DNA from: an uncultured Rhizobiaceae group bacterium
GTDB lineage: Bacteria; Pseudomonadota; Alphaproteobacteria; Rhizobiales; Rhizobiaceae
Reading direction: 5' to 3'
NCBI GenBank assembly: GCA_905480295.1
Contig: CAJQPW010000063.1
Location: 1-38,388 of the forward strand
Length of the DNA: 38,388 nucleotides
Positions 25,284-35,019 of this stretch are shown one piece after another. Numbering within the stretch: position 1 is the stretch's first letter; every line of letters begins with the position of its first letter. The notes under the pieces were generated by a model. That model was not told the DNA's origin. It did no database searches and worked only from the letters and a program-made list of their open reading frames with translations. The translations under genes and the position numbers were made by a program.

Positions 25284-27398
25284 TTAGCGGGTTACGAAGC
25301 AATCGCCACCACGGGCCTTGAGCTGGCTACAGATGCTGTTGGCCGCGGATCGACTTTGAGCCGGAATGCGCACCCGGTAATAAGTGCCTTTACCGCTGAC
25401 AACAGCCTTTTTGATATCGACCCCCTTGCCATCGAGAATACTGCCATAACGGCGTGTCAGATTGGTATAGGTTTGCTTGGCTGCAGCAGCTGAACGCTGC
25501 GAGGACACTTGTACCGCAAAGGGCGATGATACGCTTGGCAGGTTTTCACCATCTGTTCCAGCCGCCGGTTTTGGCGTTGCGGCAACGACAACCGGTTTGG
25601 GTTTAACGACAGGCTCAACCGGTGTCGGTGTAACCCCGATCGGCTGGAGCGTCACTGCATTCGGCTCTATTCTGGCAATGTCGATCTGGTCTTGTTGATT
25701 TGGCTGCGGTGTTACAGCGGCCCTGGGTGCTTCTGTCCCAGATGTCGCGGCAACGGTAGTCAGATCAGTATTGAGCACAGGTGTTTGCAACGACAAAATC
25801 GGTGTTTCCAAACTGGCACTGTTATCACTCAACTGGTTTTGGTCACTGGTCGAGCTGACAATCGTTCCGTCTGGACGAACCACGACCGTGCGCACTCGGC
25901 GTGGCTTGAGCAGCAGCCCGGCATCCGCACCGGTATCGGTTTGGACAATTCTTGTATCAAGCTTTGGTGCATCAGGAGCGGTTGAAACAATAATCGGGGC
26001 TTCCGTGCTGTCCTTCAGACGGTCCTGCCCGAGTGCTTTGTTGTTTGCCCCCTCAACCGAACGATAAACGGCTTGATCCTGATTGGGGACAACCTTGCCA
26101 CCCGCATCTTCCGGTTTGACTTTAACCGGGTCGGTTGACGCCAGCAAAGTAGGCGTTTCGCCAGTATCACTATTAACGTAATTCCAACCCAGCGCGGCCG
26201 AGCCCCCCAGCAGGGCTACCAGAACAATCGACAGCGCAACGCGCCGTCCGGTTTGCCGCTTTTGACTGGCATCGGCAAGCACGAAAACATCGTTATCGCT
26301 TTCCTGTTCACCATCAGAGCCGTGAGAATCCAACAGCGCCCGCAGCTCAGCCCCAAACGCATCAGTATTGCCGGTTGAACTTGGCGAAGAACCCGACTTT
26401 TTTGCAAAATCGTCGGGCACATCCAAGGTTGCAGCAGCAACGAGCGCATCGGCTCCTCCCAGAACCGCTTCGATGTGCTGCTTGCCGTGTTCAGGTGGAG
26501 CCGGTTGCACGGCATCGGCAATTTTATCATCAAAATAGTCCGCCGCCGGGTCAGAATAATCAACGTCTGGTGGCGAAAAATCATTCATCTGCGGCGGTTG
26601 CCACTGCGGCGCCGGTGTCTGCTCGACTACGGGCTCACGGGCTTCGGGCAAATCGGGGGTCGCGACAATTTCAGATGAAGGCCAGGGATCAAGGACGGCG
26701 TCCGGAACCGGTGGCAGATCAGTTACAGCCGGAGAAGCAACGGTGCCTGGAGCAGTTTCCGAAGCAGCATTGGGCTCAGGTTGAGGCGAAGGAGCCAATG
26801 CAGCGCTGCTCATCAATTTTGACAGTTCTGCTTCAATGCCTTCATGGGAATTGGGATCAACCGCCTGGGACTGAGCCGGTGGACTCTCGTGCATTGGAAT
26901 GGCCGGAGCCTGTGTGCCGGCAAGAACTGCATCAGCAGCCACTTCTGCTGCAAGGGCCCTGTCTAATTCGTCCGCGATCAGGTCGTTGAAATCCATGGCG
27001 GGATCGGCGGTCTGAGCGGGAGCTGCGGGAGGTGCAACGGGTGCAGGCGCGGGTATTGGTGCCGGTGAAGGCTGTGCCAGTGCAGTTTCTATCGCAGAGG
27101 TGTCAAACAAAGCGCTACGCGGTGGTGGCATATCCGAAGGATAATTTGCGGCATCATTAGACTGGAAGGCCCGGGACAATTCATCTTCGAGATCAAATTC
27201 CAGTGCCGGCGCATCATCAACCCGCGGCGCAGGCTCAGCACCTGCCGGAGACAGGGTGGAACCCAGACCGACCAATTGTGCAAGCTGTTCCATTTCATCG
27301 TCCGGCTTGCTCGACGCCTGGCATAGCCGATTATCAAACTCCCCGTTTTGCCAAGCCGATTTCGGGCCCATCAGGAAGTCATTGTTAAACTCAAACAA
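25284..27398 (-). CDS. SPOR-domain membrane protein
   Basis: 704 residues: a long acidic, Pro/Ala-rich cytoplasmic part (1-380), one transmembrane helix (about 386-404, ALSIVLVALLGGSAALGW), a periplasmic linker rich in Thr/Pro/Val, and a C-terminal SPOR domain (about 625-703: PFAVQVSSQRSAAAAKQTY to ARGGDCFV). SPOR domains bind denuded glycan strands at the division septum. Short acidic motifs recur in the N-terminus (FDLEDELSRAF, FNDLIADELDRAL, IEAELSKLM). The start is TTG at 27398 with AGGTG 5 bases upstream; an in-frame stop lies 6 codons before it, and an ATG 9 codons later is an alternative. It sits downstream of argS, as usual in Hyphomicrobiales. Confidence 0.88.
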   Translation of the reverse strand: MFEFNNDFLMGPKSAWQNGEFDNRLCQASSKPDDEMEQLAQLVGLGSTLSPAGAEPAPRVDDAPALEFDLEDELSRAFQSNDAANYPSDMPPPRSALFDTSAIETALAQPSPAPIPAPAPVAPPAAPAQTADPAMDFNDLIADELDRALAAEVAADAVLAGTQAPAIPMHESPPAQSQAVDPNSHEGIEAELSKLMSSAALAPSPQPEPNAASETAPGTVASPAVTDLPPVPDAVLDPWPSSEIVATPDLPEAREPVVEQTPAPQWQPPQMNDFSPPDVDYSDPAADYFDDKIADAVQPAPPEHGKQHIEAVLGGADALVAAATLDVPDDFAKKSGSSPSSTGNTDAFGAELRALLDSHGSDGEQESDNDVFVLADASQKRQTGRRVALSIVLVALLGGSAALGWNYVNSDTGETPTLLASTDPVKVKPEDAGGKVVPNQDQAVYRSVEGANNKALGQDRLKDSTEAPIIVSTAPDAPKLDTRIVQTDTGADAGLLLKPRRVRTVVVRPDGTIVSSTSDQNQLSDNSASLETPILSLQTPVLNTDLTTVAATSGTEAPRAAVTPQPNQQDQIDIARIEPNAVTLQPIGVTPTPVEPVVKPKPVVVAATPKPAAGTDGENLPSVSSPFAVQVSSQRSAAAAKQTYTNLTRRYGSILDGKGVDIKKAVVSGKGTYYRVRIPAQSRSAANSICSQLKARGGDCFVTR

Positions 27399-27421
27399 TT
27401 GTGCACCTATGTTTTAATTAC

Positions 27422-27532
27422 GAAACGCGTCCGACGTTTCCTTGGGCTGCCAGCATCATGCTGTTAACCTTACACAGACCAAGCTTCTCTGCAAAATGAA
27501 TGCGGCAGAATTACCACCACACAACGTGTGGT
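27422..27532. repeat. Three perfect inverted repeats in the argS-SPOR spacer
   Basis: GAAACG/CGTTTC with a 7-base loop (27422-27440), the 13-bp palindrome CAGCAT-C-ATGCTG (27451-27463), and ACCACAC/GTGTGGT with a 3-base loop (27516-27532). The last begins 7 bases after the argS stop on the minus strand but has no T-run, so it may be an RNA-processing or weak termination element. Role unknown. Confidence 0.45.
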
Positions 27533-27539
27533 CGCAAAA

Positions 27540-29303
27540 TCACCTCATTTCCTCCGGTGCATCCGCCCCAATAATTGCAAGCCCGGAGGCGAGAATTGTT
27601 GAGACCGCATGCACAAGAGCAAGCCTGGCCAGCGTCAATGGTGCATTTTCTTGGTGAATAAACCGTAAATTCGGCAAATCCCGTCCCTTGTTCCACTGAG
27701 CATGCAGCAGGCTGGCCAGATCATACAGGTAAAATGCCAGGCGATGAGGTTCATGAGACCGCGCTGCGGCGTCCACAATGCGTGGAAATTCAGCCAGTTT
27801 TCGAATGAGCCCCGCTTCTCCATCATCAACCAGAAGGCTGGTATCGGCCCGCCGCAACCCATCCTGTGAAATGTCGAGATCCCCCATGTCACGCGCGGCC
27901 TGACGCATCACGCTGCAAACCCGGGCGTGGGCATATTGCACATAAAAAACCGGATTGTCCTTTGACTGCTCCGTCACTTTCGCAAAATCAAAGTCGAGCG
28001 GCGCGTCGTTTTTGCGATACAGCATCATGAACCGCACGGCATCTCGGCCGACTTCGTCAACCACCTCGCGCAATGTGATGAAATCACCAGAACGCTTCGA
28101 CATTTTGATCGGCTGGCCGTCGCGCAGCAGATTGACCAGCTGGCACAGGCGAATGGTTACCTTGGAGGTTCCACTGGAAATGGCCTTGCCCAGCGCTTCC
28201 ATGCGTTTGACATACCCGCTGTGGTCCGCACCCAGAATAAAAATCATTTCCTTGAAGCCACGGTCGAACTTGTCCTGGAAATATCCAACGTCAGCCGCAA
28301 AATAGGTGTAATCGCCATTCGACTTCATCAACGCCCGGTCCATGTCGTCACCGACATCAGTTGACCGAAACAACAATTGTTCACGGTCTTCCCAATCTTC
28401 CGGTGCAACACCTTTGGGCGGCGGCAGGGTCCCGGTGTAAACAAGGTCCATCGCTGTCAGCCGCTCAACTGCATTTTCGATCAAACTCGCCCCGGCGGAC
28501 TTGTCATGCAAACTGCGTTCGGAAAAGAACACGTCATGATGCACACCCAGGGCCGCAAGGTCGGCGCGGATCAGATCCATCATGGAATCGATTGCCGCAT
28601 TCTTAACTTCTGGCAACCACTGGCTCTCATCCATTGCCAACAGGGCATCACCATGGGTTTCGGCCAGTTTCTGTCCAACCGGCACAAGATAATCGCCAGG
28701 ATAGAGGCCGTCGGGAATGGCTCCGACGTCTTCTCCCAGCGCTTCGCGATATCTCAAAAACGCGGATCGGGCGAGAACTTCGATCTGTCCTCCGGCGTCG
28801 TTGGTGTAATATTCACGCACCACATCATAGCCGGCAAAATCCAGCAGATTGGCCAGCGCGTCTCCGACTACCGCTCCACGACAATGACCAATGTGCATGG
28901 GCCCGGTGGGATTGGCAGAAACATATTCCACATTGACCTTAACTCCCTGCCCCGTAGCACCGGCACCGTAGGATTTGCCTGCAGCCAAAATCTGCGACAG
29001 ATGATCGGCCCAAAAGGACTCTTCCAGCACCAGATTGATAAATCCGGGTCCAGCTATCGTGGCCTTTTGAACACCGGGTTCCTTCTCTAATTTCAACACC
29101 AGTTGCTCAGCAATCGCACGTGGCGCTTGCTTGAGCGGCTTGGCAAGCAACATTGCGGCGTTGGTTGCCAGGTGACCGTGACCGGAATCGCGCGGCGGCT
29201 CAACCGCAACACGGGATAAATCAAGCTCTATATCTTTAGCAATATCAAGCGATTGAATTATTTCTTTAATGTTTTGCTCAAATTGATAAAACACGTTGGG
29301 CAT
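27540..29303 (-). CDS. argS: Arginyl-tRNA synthetase
   Basis: A 587-residue class I synthetase that charges tRNA-Arg. The N-terminal additional domain (1-95) is followed by [16 protein letters not shown], with the HIGH motif at 137-140, and the KMSKS-type loop KMSKR at 400-404. The DALR-type anticodon-binding domain ([20 protein letters not shown]) ends the protein. Length and motifs are normal. It starts 82 bp after dgt on the same strand, an order common in Hyphomicrobiales. Confidence 0.97.
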   Translation of the reverse strand: MPNVFYQFEQNIKEIIQSLDIAKDIELDLSRVAVEPPRDSGHGHLATNAAMLLAKPLKQAPRAIAEQLVLKLEKEPGVQKATIAGPGFINLVLEESFWADHLSQILAAGKSYGAGATGQGVKVNVEYVSANPTGPMHIGHCRGAVVGDALANLLDFAGYDVVREYYTNDAGGQIEVLARSAFLRYREALGEDVGAIPDGLYPGDYLVPVGQKLAETHGDALLAMDESQWLPEVKNAAIDSMMDLIRADLAALGVHHDVFFSERSLHDKSAGASLIENAVERLTAMDLVYTGTLPPPKGVAPEDWEDREQLLFRSTDVGDDMDRALMKSNGDYTYFAADVGYFQDKFDRGFKEMIFILGADHSGYVKRMEALGKAISSGTSKVTIRLCQLVNLLRDGQPIKMSKRSGDFITLREVVDEVGRDAVRFMMLYRKNDAPLDFDFAKVTEQSKDNPVFYVQYAHARVCSVMRQAARDMGDLDISQDGLRRADTSLLVDDGEAGLIRKLAEFPRIVDAAARSHEPHRLAFYLYDLASLLHAQWNKGRDLPNLRFIHQENAPLTLARLALVHAVSTILASGLAIIGADAPEEMR

Positions 29304-29385
29304 GGATTTTCTCTATTTTATGGGTGCAGGTGGTGCCGACAAATCGTGAGGACTGGCCAAATCACACCAAAACCGTTGCGTCCGG

Positions 29386-30621
29386 TTATCTCAGTTCGGG
29401 TGTGTGGTCAAACAGACGTTGGTGCTCAGCCACAGCATAGCGGTCTGTCATACCGGCCAGATAGTCGGCAATGCGCATGGCCCGGGCTGCGTCATCCAAC
29501 CCGTCCAACCGCCATTCTGCGCTGTTTGGCATATCTGCTCGCCCGTTCCAGAACACATCATAGAGATCGCTCAAAATGGCCTGCGCCGCCTGAACCGGCC
29601 GAACGACCCGTTCGTGGCGGTACATTTTTTCAAACAGGAAGGCCTTCAGGTTCTTTTCCTGCTCCTCCATGCGCGGTGAAAAGGAAACCACTGCATAATC
29701 TAGGTCGCGCACCGCATCAGCACCTTTTGCGCCGGCATGCCGCAAACGCCCGAGGGATTCGCGAATGACGTCCTCCACCATCGATGTAATCTGACGGCGA
29801 ACCAGTTCATGCATGGCCCGTCCGTCTTCGAGGTTGGGATAAGCAATACGCACGTCGCTCAGTATTTCGCCCGTCAATGGCACGTCCTTGAGATCGTCAA
29901 ACCCAAACAGGCCTGCCCTCAACCCATCGTGCAAATCGTGATTGTCATAGGCGATATCATCGGCAATCGCGGCGCACTGGGCTTCAACAGAAGGCCACGA
30001 CCACAAATGCAGGTCCTGTTTGAGGTTATAATCTGCAATCGTTGTTGGAACCGGAGTCTCCAGGCCGTCCCCGTCCCTGTCGGTCAACGGTCCATTGTGT
30101 TTAACCAGCCCTTCCAGGGTTTCCCAGCACAGGTTCAAACCATCAAATTCAGCATAATGCCGTTCCAATTGGGTAACGACGCGCAGGGATTGGGCGTTGT
30201 GATCAAAACCACCGCAGAATTTCAACGCTTCGTTCAGCACCCGTTCACCCGCGTGGCCGAAAGGCGTGTGACCAAAATCATGCACAAGGGCCAGTGCTTC
30301 GGCGAGATCTTGATCAACTCTGAAGGCCCGCGCCAATGCCCGGGCGATTTGTCCAACTTCAATCGTATGGGTAAGACGGGTTCTGAAATGGTCCCCCTCA
30401 TTATGCACGAATACCTGGGTTTTATGCATCAGACGGCGAAAGGCATCGCTGTGAATGATCCGGTCTCGATCCCGTTGAAAGTGCGAACGCGTGGGGCTTT
30501 CCGGTTCGTCGATCAAGCGCCCGCGAGAGTGGCGGCTGTCTTCTGCATAGGATTCCAGCCTGGGCACCGCGCGGGTGGCAAACAAATCAACAGAACCATT
30601 GGAATCGATCAGGCTGGGCAT
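29386..30621 (-). CDS. dgt: Deoxyguanosinetriphosphate triphosphohydrolase-like protein
   Basis: A 411-residue HD-superfamily dNTPase, type 2 (dGTPase-like). Metal-binding residues are H85 ([12 protein letters not shown]), H114-D115 ([12 protein letters not shown]), and a later aspartate in [16 protein letters not shown]. Such enzymes hydrolyse dNTPs to nucleosides and triphosphate and limit dNTP pools. The ATG at 30621 gives the family's N-terminus ([20 protein letters not shown] near 45-64). It is divergent from erpA across 115 bp and leads the leftward dgt-argS-SPOR string. Confidence 0.95.
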   Translation of the reverse strand: MPSLIDSNGSVDLFATRAVPRLESYAEDSRHSRGRLIDEPESPTRSHFQRDRDRIIHSDAFRRLMHKTQVFVHNEGDHFRTRLTHTIEVGQIARALARAFRVDQDLAEALALVHDFGHTPFGHAGERVLNEALKFCGGFDHNAQSLRVVTQLERHYAEFDGLNLCWETLEGLVKHNGPLTDRDGDGLETPVPTTIADYNLKQDLHLWSWPSVEAQCAAIADDIAYDNHDLHDGLRAGLFGFDDLKDVPLTGEILSDVRIAYPNLEDGRAMHELVRRQITSMVEDVIRESLGRLRHAGAKGADAVRDLDYAVVSFSPRMEEQEKNLKAFLFEKMYRHERVVRPVQAAQAILSDLYDVFWNGRADMPNSAEWRLDGLDDAARAMRIADYLAGMTDRYAVAEHQRLFDHTPELR

Positions 30622-30680
30622 GGAAGCTCATTACCTCAGAATGACGCTTGCGCCAATTTTCATTCATCGTATTCTTACGA

Positions 30681-30709
30681 TTGACGTGATAGGATAGCGT
30701 TCCTACATA
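30681..30709 (+). promoter_or_regulatory. Possible erpA promoter
   Basis: TTGACG (30681-30686) and TACATA (30704-30709) are 17 bp apart and lie 28-56 bp before the erpA ATG. The -35 is good, the -10 poor (3 of 6). A small inverted repeat TAGGA/TCCTA (30690-30694, 30701-30705) sits in the spacer and might be an operator. Confidence 0.35.
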
Positions 30710-30736
30710 GCGGGTAAGTTAATTGGGAACGGATCG

Positions 30737-31093
30737 ATGACAGACACTGCAGAAATTGTTGTCCCTGAAGGTGAAGTGGTTGTTTCGCCAGCGGCAGCCA
30801 AACGCGTTGCAAAAATCCTGTCCGGCGAACCGGATATGGATGCCCTGCGCGTATCCGTTGAAGGCGGAGGATGTTCCGGTTTTTCCTACAAGTTTGATCT
30901 GACCAATGAATCTCAGGACGACGACGTTGTTTTGGAAAGCGAAGGTTCCCGGGTTTTGATCGACCCAATTTCTTTGATGTATATGGGCGGGTCGGTTATC
31001 GATTTTGTTGACGACCTGATGGGCCAGAGCTTTCAGATCAAGAATCCCAACGCGACGGCGAGTTGCGGTTGCGGAACGAGCTTCTCCATCTGA
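30737..31093 (+). CDS. erpA: Iron-sulfur cluster insertion protein (A-type carrier)
   Basis: A 118-residue A-type carrier that passes Fe-S clusters to apoproteins. The three conserved cysteines are C46 (GGGCSGFSY) and C110/C112 (SCGCGTSFS). Further family features are LRVSVEGGGCSG and DPISLMYMGGSVIDFVDD. ErpA is favoured over IscA because it stands outside an isc cluster and has the short acidic N-terminus common for alphaproteobacterial ErpA. It is divergent from dgt, a frequent neighbour in Hyphomicrobiales. A hairpin follows at 31114. Confidence 0.92.
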   Translation: MTDTAEIVVPEGEVVVSPAAAKRVAKILSGEPDMDALRVSVEGGGCSGFSYKFDLTNESQDDDVVLESEGSRVLIDPISLMYMGGSVIDFVDDLMGQSFQIKNPNATASCGCGTSFSI

Positions 31094-31113
31094 TCCCTTT
31101 AAACGGCCATGAA

Positions 31114-31146
31114 AAAGCCCGCGCGCCTTATCGACACGCGGGCTTT
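31114..31146. terminator. Intrinsic terminator between erpA and the NCS2 permease
   Basis: A 10-bp perfect stem, AAAGCCCGCG (31114-31123) and CGCGGGCTTT (31137-31146), has a 13-base loop. On the minus strand the stem is followed by further T (TTTTTC), fitting the end of the permease message; it can also serve the convergent erpA. Confidence 0.85.
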
Positions 31147-31163
31147 CAATTCGCTAGGAGCTT

Positions 31164-33044
31164 CTACTTGGACGCGTTCTGACGCTCGCGGTCAGATTTG
31201 GCGCGCGCGGGTTTGCCAGCAAGCAGATCTTTGGCCTGCTGCTGCCAGTCCTTGGCATATTTTTCACTCTTTTCCGCGTAGTTGATCGTATCGGCCGCCT
31301 GGGTCAGGTCTGGCAGACTGGCGTCTGCTATACTGGCCAGCGTGCCGTAACCGAGACCACGCAGCTTGCCACCCAGAACCGGACCAACGCCATCGATCAG
31401 TTCGATGTCGTCTGTCGGTCCCGGTTTACCACCGCTTTTGACAGCAGACTTACCGGACGACTTGGACTTGGCCTTTGGTGCCGCGGCTGCTTTCGGTTTC
31501 GCGGCCGATGCTGAGGCCGGTTTTTTCGCTGCCGAAGCTGCACCAGAAGACGATGCTGACGCTCCGGCGGTTGAAGATACCGCTGCCGCAGGAGCAGAAG
31601 CTGAACTCGTACCTGCAAGCGATGCAGCCGTATTGTTGGCCGATGAAGCCGAACCGGTATCGCCGAGACCACTCAGCTGTGTCTCGTGAGAACCATCATT
31701 ACCATCTAGGTCTTCAGGCAAAAGCAAGTTCAGCACAATCGCAATAAAGGCAGCAGGCAGAAGCCCGGAAGTCAGAAGGATTTTCACATCCCCACCAACA
31801 TGCTGCAGCGCTTCCGGCACGAGTTGCAGACCCAGACCGATTGAAAGCGCTGTTGCGAAGATCACCATGTTGCGGCGATTCCAATTGACATCGGACAGCA
31901 TGTTGACGCCAGCCGCGGCAACCATGCCGAACATCACAATAACACCACCACCGAGAACTTCGATCGGTACCGACGAGATGACTGCGCCAATCTTTGGAAT
32001 AAATCCGCAGATGATAAGGAAAATGGCACCGATGGTGACCACGTGACGACTCATCACTCCGGTCATGGAAATCAGACCAACGTTTTGTGAGAAGGATGTA
32101 TTTGGCAAACCACCGAAAATACCGGCGATAGCGGTACCAACACCATCAGCAAACGTTGCACCCTGGACTTCATCATCAGTCGCTTCACGCCCGGCACCCC
32201 CTTTGGTGATCCCGGATGTATCGCCCACTGTTTCAATAGCCGAAATGAAAGCCATCAGACACATGCCGATAATGATCGACCAATTCCACTCAAATCCCCA
32301 TTTGAATGGCGAAGGCATCATAAACCAACCTGCGCGGCCCACACCGGAAAGATTCACCATGCCCATCATTGCGGCAACGATATATCCGGCAATCAGACCA
32401 ATCAGAACCGCCGCCACGGACATAAATCCACGGGTGAAGAACTTGATACCCAGCGTAACAAAAATCACCACAAGGGCGACAAACCAGTTTTGCAGGCTGC
32501 CGAATTCAGGCTTGCCCATCGCCGGCACGCCGCCAGCGGCATATTGGATGCCAACTTTAACCAGCGCCAGTCCGATCATCAAAACGATCAGCCCGGTCAC
32601 CAGTGGCGGCAATGCAAAACGGATTTTCTTGACGAAAAAACCAAGAATGAAGTGGAAGAGACCACCAACAATCACACCGGTCATCAATCCCGGCAGACCG
32701 GCCACACCGGCGCCTGCCATGGCTGGTATCATTACCGGCAGATAGGCAAAACTCGTCCCCTGCACGATCGGCAGCCGAGCCCCGACCGGCCCCATGCCGA
32801 TTGTCTGAATGAGGGTTGCCAATCCGGCAAACAACATAGACATCTGAATCATGTAAATCAGGGTGAATGCATCAGGTGACCCAAAGCCGTAGCCCGCAGC
32901 AAAGGCAATAATGATGGCTGGTGTCACGTTGCTGACGAACATCGCCAACACGTGTTGGATCCCAAGTGGCACCGCCTTTCCAAGCGGTGGTGTATAATTC
33001 GGGTCGCGTAGCTGTGCCGCGGTACCCAGTGTATTGTCAGACAT
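31164..33044 (-). CDS. NCS2-family purine/uracil permease with C-terminal helix-hairpin-helix domain
   Basis: 626 residues. Residues 20-445 are a nucleobase:cation symporter-2 with about 14 membrane segments. Hallmarks are the substrate-binding Glu in ETVGDTSG (271-278), GGLPNTSFSQNVGL (311-324), and QNVGLISMTG, which fits the xanthine/uric-acid-type signature. After LLLPEDLDG the chain changes to an Ala/Ser/Lys-rich linker (about 455-542). It ends in a small helical domain (about 545-605) with DDIELIDGVGPVLGGKLRGL, a helix-hairpin-helix-like motif of the sort appended to L21 and NuoE in related bacteria. Typical NCS2 proteins end near 450-480. The start ATG has AGGAGAG 6 bases upstream. The substrate is probably xanthine, urate or uracil. 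Confidence 0.88.
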   Translation of the reverse strand: MSDNTLGTAAQLRDPNYTPPLGKAVPLGIQHVLAMFVSNVTPAIIIAFAAGYGFGSPDAFTLIYMIQMSMLFAGLATLIQTIGMGPVGARLPIVQGTSFAYLPVMIPAMAGAGVAGLPGLMTGVIVGGLFHFILGFFVKKIRFALPPLVTGLIVLMIGLALVKVGIQYAAGGVPAMGKPEFGSLQNWFVALVVIFVTLGIKFFTRGFMSVAAVLIGLIAGYIVAAMMGMVNLSGVGRAGWFMMPSPFKWGFEWNWSIIIGMCLMAFISAIETVGDTSGITKGGAGREATDDEVQGATFADGVGTAIAGIFGGLPNTSFSQNVGLISMTGVMSRHVVTIGAIFLIICGFIPKIGAVISSVPIEVLGGGVIVMFGMVAAAGVNMLSDVNWNRRNMVIFATALSIGLGLQLVPEALQHVGGDVKILLTSGLLPAAFIAIVLNLLLPEDLDGNDGSHETQLSGLGDTGSASSANNTAASLAGTSSASAPAAAVSSTAGASASSSGAASAAKKPASASAAKPKAAAAPKAKSKSSGKSAVKSGGKPGPTDDIELIDGVGPVLGGKLRGLGYGTLASIADASLPDLTQAADTINYAEKSEKYAKDWQQQAKDLLAGKPARAKSDRERQNASK

Positions 33045-33265
33045 TTTTTCTCTCCTAGGGCACTTCTCGTTGTAAAAACCGTTAGATTCGATTCCTTATG
33101 GCCCTAAACACTCCTTTACCCGGTCTGTGAGAGGGTGCAAAACTCTTTCGACAATTGTATTCACAGGCCCGCACGCTTACTGCAGACTGAATCATCCTCC
33201 TCAACAGCCGCTGTCGGACGCATAAATGCAGTCCGATTGCCCCAACAACGGAAACAGCACCGGTC

Positions 33266-34069
33266 ATGAAAATTGCCAGTTGGAACATAAACGGCATTAA
33301 GGCGCGGCATGATGTGCTGATTGCCTGGTTGAAGCAGGAACAGCCAGACATTGTCTGTCTGCAGGAAATCAAATCGATGGATGAAGTCTTTCCGGGCGGC
33401 GAGATTGAAGCATTGGGCTACAATGTGGAAACCCACGGACAAAAAGGGTTCAACGGAGTCGCTATCTGCTCGAAACTGCCTTTTGACGAAGTGAACCGCG
33501 GCCTGCCAATGCTGGCTCAAAGCACGATCGAAGATCCGCAGGCCCGATTTATCGAAGGTGTTTTTTCGTTCAACAACAAAGTTTTGCGTGTCATCTCGCT
33601 GTATCTTCCCAATGGAAATCCCGTCGACGACCCCCGCAAGTTTGAACACAAACTGGAATGGATGGACCGTCTGCACGACTGGGCCCGTTCCCGATTGGAC
33701 CTGGAAGAAGCGTTCATTCTGGCCGGGGATTATAATGTCATTCCGCAAAACGAGGATTGCTGGGACCCGACAGTCTGGCAGGGTGACGCGCTTTTTCGGC
33801 CCGAAACCCGAACACGATTCGAGGCGTTGAAGAATCTGGGTTTGACCGAAGCGCTGCGTTCATCAAGTGATCAATCGGGAATTTATACCTTTTGGGATTA
33901 TCAGGCTGGCGCCTGGCCAAAAAACCATGGCATTCGCATCGATCACCTGCTGATGTCGCCAGAAGCTGCGATGAATTTCGTGGGATGCGATGTTGATAAA
34001 TTTGTCCGCGATTGGGAAAAACCATCCGATCACGTGCCAATTTGGCTGGAATACGAATCTCCAAACTGA
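33266..34069 (+). CDS. xth: Exodeoxyribonuclease III
   Basis: A 267-residue Mg-dependent AP endonuclease and 3'-5' exonuclease for DNA repair. Catalytic features are N7 (SWNINGIKAR), E34 (VCLQEIKS), the GDYNVIP segment and the terminal SDHVP with H256. It is complete and of normal length. The ATG at 33266 gives the standard MKIASWNINGI N-terminus; only a weak ribosome binding site precedes it. It is divergent from the permease across 221 bp and convergent with the exoR-like gene. Confidence 0.95.
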   Translation: MKIASWNINGIKARHDVLIAWLKQEQPDIVCLQEIKSMDEVFPGGEIEALGYNVETHGQKGFNGVAICSKLPFDEVNRGLPMLAQSTIEDPQARFIEGVFSFNNKVLRVISLYLPNGNPVDDPRKFEHKLEWMDRLHDWARSRLDLEEAFILAGDYNVIPQNEDCWDPTVWQGDALFRPETRTRFEALKNLGLTEALRSSSDQSGIYTFWDYQAGAWPKNHGIRIDHLLMSPEAAMNFVGCDVDKFVRDWEKPSDHVPIWLEYESPN

Positions 34070-34110
34070 CTATTTTTGCAAATTCGTTCGCCGGTATGGA
34101 CGATGTCAGC

Positions 34111-35019
34111 CTATTTGGATCGAGGCGTTGGCTTAGTTGTCTTTGCCTTGGATTTCCTACCCGGTTTTGAACCGGCTCCACCAAAACTGTCTTCGTCCAA
34201 ATTCAAAGTAGAAATGATCTTTGCTGCCGCATCGCGCTGGGCAGCACTGGCCTGTTTAAGCGCTTCTTTCCTCATGTCATCAATTGACTTCAGGCCAGAG
34301 CGCGCAGAATCTGCAGCTGCCCGGGTGATATACACCAGGCCCCGAACCGGATTGGAGCGCACACCATCACCGTAAAACAACATTTCGCCCAGTTCAGCTT
34401 GCGCCTGTTTGTGACCCTTGCGTGCTGACAACCCAAACCAGCGGGCTGCACTTTTGGGCTGTTTGGTTCCCAGCAATCCCTTGCGATACATCAGGCCAAG
34501 TTCGTATTGCGCCTCACGATCCTTGTACAACGCAGCCGCCCGATAAAAATGTCGCTCAGCCCGGCGCGGACTGCGTCCGACGCTAGAGCCTTTGATGCCG
34601 GACAACCGGTATCGGCCCAGTGCAACATGGGCATTGGAAACATAAGGGAAGTTTGAGCGGCGCGGGAGTTTGTCACGGTATCGCGCGGTGATCTCCGCGT
34701 AAAGCTTGTAGGCACCAAGGTCATCCTTGGGCAGCCCGGCTCCGGACTGCAGCATCCGGGCAAGTTTCCACTGCGATGCCAGATCATTCTTTTGCGCACC
34801 GAACCGAAACGCTCCCAGCGCATCAGCAAAATTCCCCTCTTTCAGAGCTTGAAAACCAAAGCGCAGAATAGTTCGGGGTTCATCATTGTTTTTAAAAGTT
34901 TTTTCCGGATCAAAAGCATGCGCTGACCCAGTTGTCAGAACCATCAAGGTCCAAACAACCGTGGCGGCAAATGCCGCCAGGGTCAGATCAAATCTCTTGT
35001 CGGAATTAGATGTCGGCAT
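34111..35019 (-). CDS. exoR: ExoR-like periplasmic Sel1-repeat protein
   Basis: 302 residues. A signal peptide spans about 1-35 ([22 protein letters not shown], cleaved before FDPE). Sel1 repeats follow, e.g. [38 protein letters not shown] and [18 protein letters not shown]. Order and wording resemble Sinorhizobium ExoR (WKLA...DGVPRDDYEAYKYF; NESYVSDALTALAGY...), the periplasmic inhibitor of the ExoS-ChvI system that controls exopolysaccharide and motility. It has a longer basic tail ([16 protein letters not shown]) than ExoR. Its ATG lies 14 bp inside the end of ilvD, so translation is coupled. ExoR function is inferred; chvI/exoS are not in view. Confidence 0.72.
   Translation of the reverse strand: MPTSNSDKRFDLTLAAFAATVVWTLMVLTTGSAHAFDPEKTFKNNDEPRTILRFGFQALKEGNFADALGAFRFGAQKNDLASQWKLARMLQSGAGLPKDDLGAYKLYAEITARYRDKLPRRSNFPYVSNAHVALGRYRLSGIKGSSVGRSPRRAERHFYRAAALYKDREAQYELGLMYRKGLLGTKQPKSAARWFGLSARKGHKQAQAELGEMLFYGDGVRSNPVRGLVYITRAAADSARSGLKSIDDMRKEALKQASAAQRDAAAKIISTLNLDEDSFGGAGSKPGRKSKAKTTKPTPRSK

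Noticed and set aside
29737..30684. Open frame of 315 codons on the plus strand
   Set aside because: Antisense to dgt, which has an intact HD site.
33080..33100. tRNA T-arm-like AGATTCGATTCCT
   Set aside because: No matching stem, anticodon arm or acceptor sequence around it.
33045..33110. TAGGGC/GCCCTA pairing before the permease ribosome binding site
   Set aside because: Only 6 bp with a 39-base loop, likely to occur by chance; no purine-riboswitch core is visible in this leader.
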